64,000 nt of DNA. Source: JBFLVT01 sp036804525. GTDB lineage: Bacteria > Bacillota > Desulfotomaculia > Desulfotomaculales > JASEER01. Positions 59,454 through 64,000 of the stretch are shown piece by piece (position 1 is the stretch's first letter; the number at the start of each line of letters is the position of its first letter). Position numbers and translations under genes: made by a program. Under the pieces are notes generated by a model. It had not been told where the DNA came from. It did not search any database and saw nothing but the letters and a program-made list of their open reading frames with translations. Where the stretch lies: NCBI GenBank assembly GCA_036804525.1, contig DAIRSE010000007.1, positions 19,904 through 83,903 of the forward strand, written 5' to 3'.

Positions 59454-60449
59454 GTGCCGGCACGGGTGATGCGCCAGAACGAGGCGATCAAAGAGCTTTT
59501 CCGCCGCAAGATTCAGGAGAAAGTGGCCCGCGAAAAGGAAAAGATGTTCAGGCGCATCGATGACGAAACCCCTTCCTGGATTGCGTGGGCCTTGAAACCG
59601 GTTGCGGGTATATCCTTTGACATGCATCGCTGCCGGGATAATAGCCGGGGTGAAGACGGTGAAAACCGCGCCGCTTTTAACTTCTGGCTGTTTCTGTCCA
59701 AAGAGTGGGTGCTGGTCAACGACGTGGTTTTAGAGCCTAAGCCGGAGGAATTTATTCAGTTGGACCACGTCCTGATCGGGCCGCCGGGGATTTACCTGAT
59801 AGAAACCAAAGCCTGGGAAGGTGCTTTCACAGGGTATAAAGATAACTGGCGGCGGAAGGAAGGCGGTTCGTGGGTGCGGTGTGAGAGTCCTACGAAGCAA
59901 AATCAGCGCCACCGGCGCCTTTTTAAGCACTGGCTGGAGAATACGCTGGGCGACGGAATACCGGGCGAAATAGAGGCGTGGCTTTTCCCGGTGGTGCTCT
60001 TCACGCGGGCGAAGTGGCTCAGGGTCGAGGAATGTTCCATGCCGGTATTCGAAAGCGGCATGGCCCTTGCCTGGCACATCCGCCGGCAGGGGAAAAACAC
60101 GGTGCTTCGCCAGGAGCAGTTAGAGGCTATAGCCGGAGCCCTGGTCAGGGTCGTGCCGCTCAGCGGGCAGGGAACACCGCCCGGGGCACGGGATGTTCCG
60201 CCTGAAGGTGCGGCCGCAAACGGAAATCCCTGCGGTTGCCGCACCGAAACCGGTAAGACCAGGAACGGCTGCTCTTACGTTAAGGTGTACGGAAAGAGGG
60301 ATGATGCCGAAGAGGTACACCTGAACTATAAAGCGGCGGGCAAAGAACCGGGTCCGCTGAAGCCGGATCGTTTTACAGAAGGCGCCTGGTTCTTTTATTT
60401 TACGGATGGGGCGCCGGCGAAAAAACCGCCGGATGAAAAATCAGTTTAA
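59454..60449 (+). CDS. NERD domain (nuclease-related) protein
   Basis: This 331-residue protein has a charged N-terminal helix and a NERD domain (about 65-200) with GEDGENRAAF, LDHVLIGPPGIYLIETKAW (Asp and E-x-K of a PD-(D/E)XK-like fold) and a C-terminal extension with CGC and aromatic residues. NERD proteins are predicted nucleases linked to DNA processing and defence. The GTG at 59454 follows GGGGAGGAAATGCG. It is the last clear gene of the island. Confidence 0.78.
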   Translation: MPARVMRQNEAIKELFRRKIQEKVAREKEKMFRRIDDETPSWIAWALKPVAGISFDMHRCRDNSRGEDGENRAAFNFWLFLSKEWVLVNDVVLEPKPEEFIQLDHVLIGPPGIYLIETKAWEGAFTGYKDNWRRKEGGSWVRCESPTKQNQRHRRLFKHWLENTLGDGIPGEIEAWLFPVVLFTRAKWLRVEECSMPVFESGMALAWHIRRQGKNTVLRQEQLEAIAGALVRVVPLSGQGTPPGARDVPPEGAAANGNPCGCRTETGKTRNGCSYVKVYGKRDDAEEVHLNYKAAGKEPGPLKPDRFTEGAWFFYFTDGAPAKKPPDEKSV

Positions 60450-60588
60450 AGAAAGCGGGGCGGCGTTTTTACCCGGTTGTCCCGGTCATTATGGAGCAGG
60501 TAAAGAGCCTCTGCCCCCGAATGCTATAGAAATCGGCAGCAGGCTTACCCTTTACTGCTACGCCTGCTCGATCCACTGCGGAATGTAA
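60433..60588 (+). CDS. Doubtful small cysteine-containing frame
   Basis: A frame from ATG 60433 overlaps the end of the NERD gene and encodes 51 residues with CPGHYG and CYACSIHC, which could be a zinc-binding pair. There is no good ribosome site. It may be a fragment of a zinc-finger protein or chance. Confidence 0.2.
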   Translation: MKNQFKESGAAFLPGCPGHYGAGKEPLPPNAIEIGSRLTLYCYACSIHCGM

Positions 60589-60664
60589 GGCACTGCGTGC
60601 GGACAAGGGTTTTTCGCCGAACCCCCGGGTTATCTCTGCAGGAGGGAGCCGGCCTTTTTCTTCC

Positions 60665-60694
60665 CTTTTGCTCACCCCGCGCGGGTGCTATAAT
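60665..60694 (+). promoter_or_regulatory. Extended -10 promoter of lepA
   Basis: TGCTATAAT (consensus -10 TATAAT at 60689-60694 with an extended TG) lies 20 bases before the lepA start. The -35 (TTTTGC, 17 bases upstream) is weak. Confidence 0.6.
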
Positions 60695-60713
60695 AGCGTG
60701 GGGTGTTGTGCAA

Positions 60714-62516
60714 ATGGAGCAGGACCGGATCCGTAATTTCTGTATCATTGCCCATATCGACCACGGCAAATCGACGCTGGCCGACCGCCTCCTTGAGTAT
60801 ACGGGCTCGATTTCTTCCAGGGAGATGCAGGAGCAGGTTCTCGATCAGATGGACCTGGAGCGCGAGCGCGGCATCACCATTAAACTGCAGGCGGTGCGCC
60901 TTTCCTACCGGGCCCGGGACGGGCGGGAATACCAGCTCAATCTTATCGACACGCCGGGGCACGTTGACTTTTCCTACGAGGTGTCACGCAGTCTCGCGGC
61001 CTGTGAGGGAGCCTTGCTCGTCGTTGACGCCAGCCAGGGCATCGAGGCCCAGACCCTGGCCAACGTCTACTTGGCCCTGGACCACGACCTGACGATTATC
61101 CCGGTCATCAACAAGATCGACCTGCCGAGCGCCGACCCTGACAGGGTCCGTAAGGAGATCGAGGACGTTATCGGGCTGGACGCCTCATCGGCCGTGCTTG
61201 CTTCGGCCAAGATGGGGATCGGCATCGAGGAGATCCTCGAACGCATCGTCAGCGACATTCCTGCTCCCAAGGGGGATGTCGACGCTCCGCTGCGGGCCCT
61301 GGTTTTTGACTCCCATTACGATTCTTACAAAGGCGTTATCGCCTACGTCCGGGTGATGGAAGGGCGGATCGGCAAAGGCCTGCCCATTCGGATGATGGCC
61401 TCCGGCAAGCAGTTTGAAGTCTCTGAAGTGGGAATTTTCCGGCCGGCGCTTACCGTGGTGGAGGACCTGAAGGCCGGGGAAGTCGGCTTTGTAGCTGCGG
61501 GCATCAAGAACGTCAAGGACTGCCGGGTGGGCGACACCATTACTTCGGCCACCCGTCCGGCGGCTGAGCCTTTGCCGGGGTACCGCAGGGCCAAGCCGAT
61601 GGTCTTCTGCGGTTTGTACCCTATCGATACCGCTGATTTCGACCGGCTGCGCGACGCCCTGGACAAGCTCGCCCTGAACGACGCGGCTCTTTTCTACGAG
61701 CCCGAGACATCGGTCGCGCTCGGTTTCGGCTTCCGCTGCGGCTTCCTGGGCCTCTTGCACATGGAGATCATCCAGGAACGGCTGGAAAGGGAATACGGGC
61801 TGGAACTGGTCACCACCGCGCCGAGCGTCGTCTACCGCGTGACCCGCACCAACGGCCAGGTGATCGAGATCCAGAATCCCTCGGATATGCCTCCTGCCGG
61901 GGAGATAGAGAAAACCGAGGAACCCTTTGTGGCGGCCACGATTATGATGCCCAAGGAATACGTAGGCCCGGTGATGGAACTGTGCCAGGAACGCCGGGGC
62001 GTCTTTCAGAACATGGAGTACCTGAGCGCGGACAGGGTCATGCTGACCTACCACCTGCCCCTGGCCGAAATCATTTACGACTTTTTTGACCGCCTGAAGT
62101 CTTCCACGCGGGGATATGCTTCCCTTGATTACGAGATTCTCGGCTTCCGTCCCGCCGACCTTGTGCGCGTGGACATCCTGGTCGCCGGCGAGCCCTTGGA
62201 CGCCCTTTCCCTGATTGTGCACCGCGACAACGCCTATCACCGGTCAAAAGCCATCGTGGAACGCCTGCGGGAACTCATCCCGAGGCATATGTTCGAAATA
62301 CCGGTGCAGGCGGCGATAGGCCAGCGGGTCATTGCCCGCGAGACCATCAAGGCGCTGCGCAAAAACGTCCTTGCCAAGTGTTACGGCGGGGACGTGACCC
62401 GCAAGCGCAAGCTTCTTGAGAAGCAGAAAGAGGGCAAGAAGCGCATGAAGCAGGTAGGCAGCGTTGAAATCCCTCAGGAAGCCTTTATGGCTGTGCTCAG
62501 CATAGGTGACAAATGA
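60714..62516 (+). CDS. lepA: Translation elongation factor 4
   Basis: This 600-residue LepA/EF4 GTPase acts on stalled or mis-translocated ribosomes. It has G1 AHIDHGKST, G2 RGITIKLQ, G3 DTPGH, G4 NKID, EF-G-like domains II, III and V, and the LepA-specific C-terminal domain (AKCYGGDVTRKRKLLEKQKEGKKRMK is its known RNA-binding region). The ATG at 60714 matches the family N-terminus. The stop overlaps the hemW start (ATGA). Confidence 0.96.
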   Translation: MEQDRIRNFCIIAHIDHGKSTLADRLLEYTGSISSREMQEQVLDQMDLERERGITIKLQAVRLSYRARDGREYQLNLIDTPGHVDFSYEVSRSLAACEGALLVVDASQGIEAQTLANVYLALDHDLTIIPVINKIDLPSADPDRVRKEIEDVIGLDASSAVLASAKMGIGIEEILERIVSDIPAPKGDVDAPLRALVFDSHYDSYKGVIAYVRVMEGRIGKGLPIRMMASGKQFEVSEVGIFRPALTVVEDLKAGEVGFVAAGIKNVKDCRVGDTITSATRPAAEPLPGYRRAKPMVFCGLYPIDTADFDRLRDALDKLALNDAALFYEPETSVALGFGFRCGFLGLLHMEIIQERLEREYGLELVTTAPSVVYRVTRTNGQVIEIQNPSDMPPAGEIEKTEEPFVAATIMMPKEYVGPVMELCQERRGVFQNMEYLSADRVMLTYHLPLAEIIYDFFDRLKSSTRGYASLDYEILGFRPADLVRVDILVAGEPLDALSLIVHRDNAYHRSKAIVERLRELIPRHMFEIPVQAAIGQRVIARETIKALRKNVLAKCYGGDVTRKRKLLEKQKEGKKRMKQVGSVEIPQEAFMAVLSIGDK

Positions 62517-63649
62517 AGAAAAAGGTTGCTCATTACATCCACGTTCCTTTCTGCAAACGCAAGTGCTATTACTGCGACTTTGCCTCTTACCCCTTCGACC
62601 GGGTGGACGCCGACCTGTACCTGCGTGTATTGCCCAGGGAGATCGAGTTGCGGGCGGGCATCCTGGGCCATGCCGAGGCCACCAGCATTTTCTTCGGTGG
62701 GGGGACCCCGACGACTCTGCCCGGGAAGGTCATCGCCGGTATTATCAACGAGCTCTCCCGTTACTACTCCCTGGCGCCGGGCCTTGAAATCACCGTGGAG
62801 GCCAACCCCGGAACACTCGACGAGGTTAAGCTCCTCGAACTCCGCAAGGCCGGCGTTAACCGCATCAGCTTGGGGATGCAGGCGGCACAGGACAGGCTGC
62901 TGCAACTGCTGGGGCGTTCACACAAGTTCAAAGATGTGGCGGAAGCAGTCGAGATGGTCCGGGATGCAGGTTTCACCAATCTTAGCCTGGATCTGATCTA
63001 CGGGGTGCCGGAGCAGACGATGGATGACTGGCGGGAAACGGTCGAGACAGCCCTGAGTTTTGAGCCCCAGCATATCTCGGCCTACGCCCTGGAAGTCCAC
63101 GAGGGGACCAGGCTGGCTGAATTGATTGCGCTAGGGGAGCTTCAAGAATGCGATGAGGGGCTTGCGGTGGACATGTACCGTTTCCTCCAGTCCCGCCTGA
63201 AAGAAGCCGGTTTTGGCCAGTACGAGATTTCCAACTTTGCCCGTCCGGGTTATGAATGCCGCCACAATCTGACTTACTGGCGTAACAAGGATTACGTCGG
63301 TTACGGTCCCGGTGCCTGTTCCCACATCGACGGCTGCCGCCAAACTAATGAGCAGGACCTCATGCAGTTTGCTGTTCGTCTTTTCGCGGGCGAACTCCCG
63401 GTAGCTGAGAAGGACTGCCCGGACAGGAAAGTACAGATGGCCGAGACCACGTTCCTGGGCCTGCGCCTTACTGCGGGACTGGACCGCGCGGCTTTTGCGG
63501 ACCGTTTCGGCGAGGACCCCGTAGAAGTATACGCCAGTGTTATTCCCCGCCTTGTTCAGCAAGGACTGCTGGAAGTGGATGACCGCAGCATCCGGCTCAC
63601 CGATGCTGCCCTTCCCGTTGCCAACGAAGTCTTCAAAGCTTTCCTTTAA
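62513..63649 (+). CDS. hemW: HemW-type radical SAM heme chaperone
   Basis: This 378-residue radical SAM protein has C-x3-C-x2-C at Cys14, 18 and 21 (CKRKCYYCDF), the GGGTPT motif and a C-terminal HemN-like domain. It is of the HemW type, which inserts heme into proteins, and not HemN, the oxygen-independent coproporphyrinogen oxidase. It follows lepA with a four-base overlap, a common Firmicute arrangement. hrcA-grpE-dnaK usually come next but are not seen here. Confidence 0.92.
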   Translation: MKKKVAHYIHVPFCKRKCYYCDFASYPFDRVDADLYLRVLPREIELRAGILGHAEATSIFFGGGTPTTLPGKVIAGIINELSRYYSLAPGLEITVEANPGTLDEVKLLELRKAGVNRISLGMQAAQDRLLQLLGRSHKFKDVAEAVEMVRDAGFTNLSLDLIYGVPEQTMDDWRETVETALSFEPQHISAYALEVHEGTRLAELIALGELQECDEGLAVDMYRFLQSRLKEAGFGQYEISNFARPGYECRHNLTYWRNKDYVGYGPGACSHIDGCRQTNEQDLMQFAVRLFAGELPVAEKDCPDRKVQMAETTFLGLRLTAGLDRAAFADRFGEDPVEVYASVIPRLVQQGLLEVDDRSIRLTDAALPVANEVFKAFL

Positions 63650-63652
63650 GAT

Positions 63653-63781
63653 TCAGGTATTCTCTGTTTTGGCAAGCCATGTATCCCTCACATATAGCCT
63701 GGAGAACTCATGTAGTTCTCTCTGCTCCACCCGCTGATGATTGTCGGCCAGTTGTTTGATCAATTCTTGGACAATTAACAC
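63653..63781 (-). CDS. Candidate small helical protein (42 residues)
   Basis: A minus-strand frame starts at GTG 63781 behind GGGGATAGGCG and ends at 63653, just past the hemW stop. The product (VQELIKQLADNHQRVEQRE, then FSRLYVRDTWLAKTENT) is an amphipathic helix with an acidic/basic mix. It is divergent from the ECF sigma gene. Whether it is expressed is uncertain. Confidence 0.35.
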   Translation of the reverse strand: MLIVQELIKQLADNHQRVEQRELHEFSRLYVRDTWLAKTENT

Positions 63782-63885
63782 CGCCTATCCCCGGACATTA
63801 TGGGGTGGCAGTAACAATGAGGCGTTAGTCCTATCCAGCTGGGAACCTCTTTCCCAAAATGATACAAGGATATACAATACATGAC

Positions 63886-64000
63886 ATGGATCATACAACC
63901 ATTTTTACCAAAGAGGATATTATCGTTTCACTTTTTAGGACATATGCGCAAGATGTTCTAGCAGTTGCTTATTACGTTGTCCGGGATCCTGGTTTGGCGG
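63886..64000 (+). CDS. ECF-type RNA polymerase sigma factor (3' truncated by window end)
   Basis: The first 38 residues are seen. IVSLFRTYAQDVLAVAYYVVRDPGLA matches the region 2.1-2.2 start of extracytoplasmic-function sigma factors. The ATG at 63886 is inside an AT-rich stretch with AAGGATAT upstream. It occupies the place after hemW where hrcA is found in many Firmicutes. Confidence 0.65.
   Translation, partial: MDHTTIFTKEDIIVSLFRTYAQDVLAVAYYVVRDPGLA

Noticed and set aside
45000..60449. DISARM or BREX as the identity of the defence island
   Set aside because: The helicase and methylase recall DrmD and a DISARM methylase, but DrmA, DrmB and DrmC are absent, and there is no PglZ, BrxL or BrxC-type set.
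60597..60713. A 39-residue N-terminal extension of LepA
   Set aside because: The conserved family start is at ATG 60714, and the extension would span the promoter -10 sequence TATAAT at 60689.

Overview
The window looks like a chromosomal segment of a GC-rich, endospore-forming, anaerobic Firmicute of the Desulfotomaculum/Pelotomaculum-like Clostridia. This is an inference from gene content: a gerA-type germination operon, pdaA and spoIIP for sporulation, a membrane-bound NiFe hydrogenase, comEA-comEC-holA-rpsT and lepA-hemW housekeeping blocks, strong GGAGG-type ribosome binding sites and frequent GTG/TTG starts. No species is claimed.

Layout. 1-6.1 kb: the tail of a flavin disulfide reductase-rhodanese fusion, a DUF3231 protein, a PflX-like radical SAM protein, and a minus-strand operon DUF3243 > hydrogenase small subunit > large subunit > cytochrome b. 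6.2-11.9 kb: a germinant receptor operon with two tandem B permeases, then A, C and a small two-helix protein. 12-19.7 kb: a nitronate monooxygenase-like enzyme, a small membrane protein behind a structured leader RNA with its own promoter and terminator, superoxide dismutase, an HD protein, a DMT exporter, a TGS GTPase, a cysteine-cluster protein and YchF. 20-30.3 kb: DUF421/DUF4363, threonine synthase, a potassium module (channel, TrkH, TrkA), PdaA and a HIT protein. 30.6-35.4 kb: a complete branched-chain amino acid ABC operon livJHMGF. 35.7-43.4 kb: a second DUF421 protein, comEA, comEC, holA, rpsT, a holin-like protein and spoIIP.

44-60.5 kb: after a zone of decayed genes comes a defence island, headed by a consensus promoter and running in one direction: HTH-SNF2 helicase-DUF3883; DUF5343 plus a HEPN protein; a DUF1156 Zn-ribbon DNA methylase; an AT-rich membrane protein; a PD-(D/E)XK endonuclease with an SPPY (m4C-type) methylase; a DUF499 ATPase; an HNH remnant; and a NERD nuclease-like protein. 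It separates spoIIP from lepA, which are close neighbours in the order known from Bacillus subtilis; gpr is not at its usual place between rpsT and spoIIP. 60.7-64 kb: lepA, hemW and the start of an ECF sigma factor.

Three near-identical 263-264 bp elements with terminal inverted repeats and CTAG ends (19.7, 24.9 and 43.4 kb) look like MITEs. Two of them sit exactly on TAG stop codons. The intergenic DNA also carries long CGCCAAG palindromes and degenerate GTCGTCGG/GTAGTCAG strings. The best leads for new biology are the composite defence island, the candidate riboswitch at about 13.94-14.11 kb, a basic mini-protein at 20.0 kb whose reading frame contains its own terminator, and a hydrogenase small subunit with an Asp in place of a proximal-cluster Cys.
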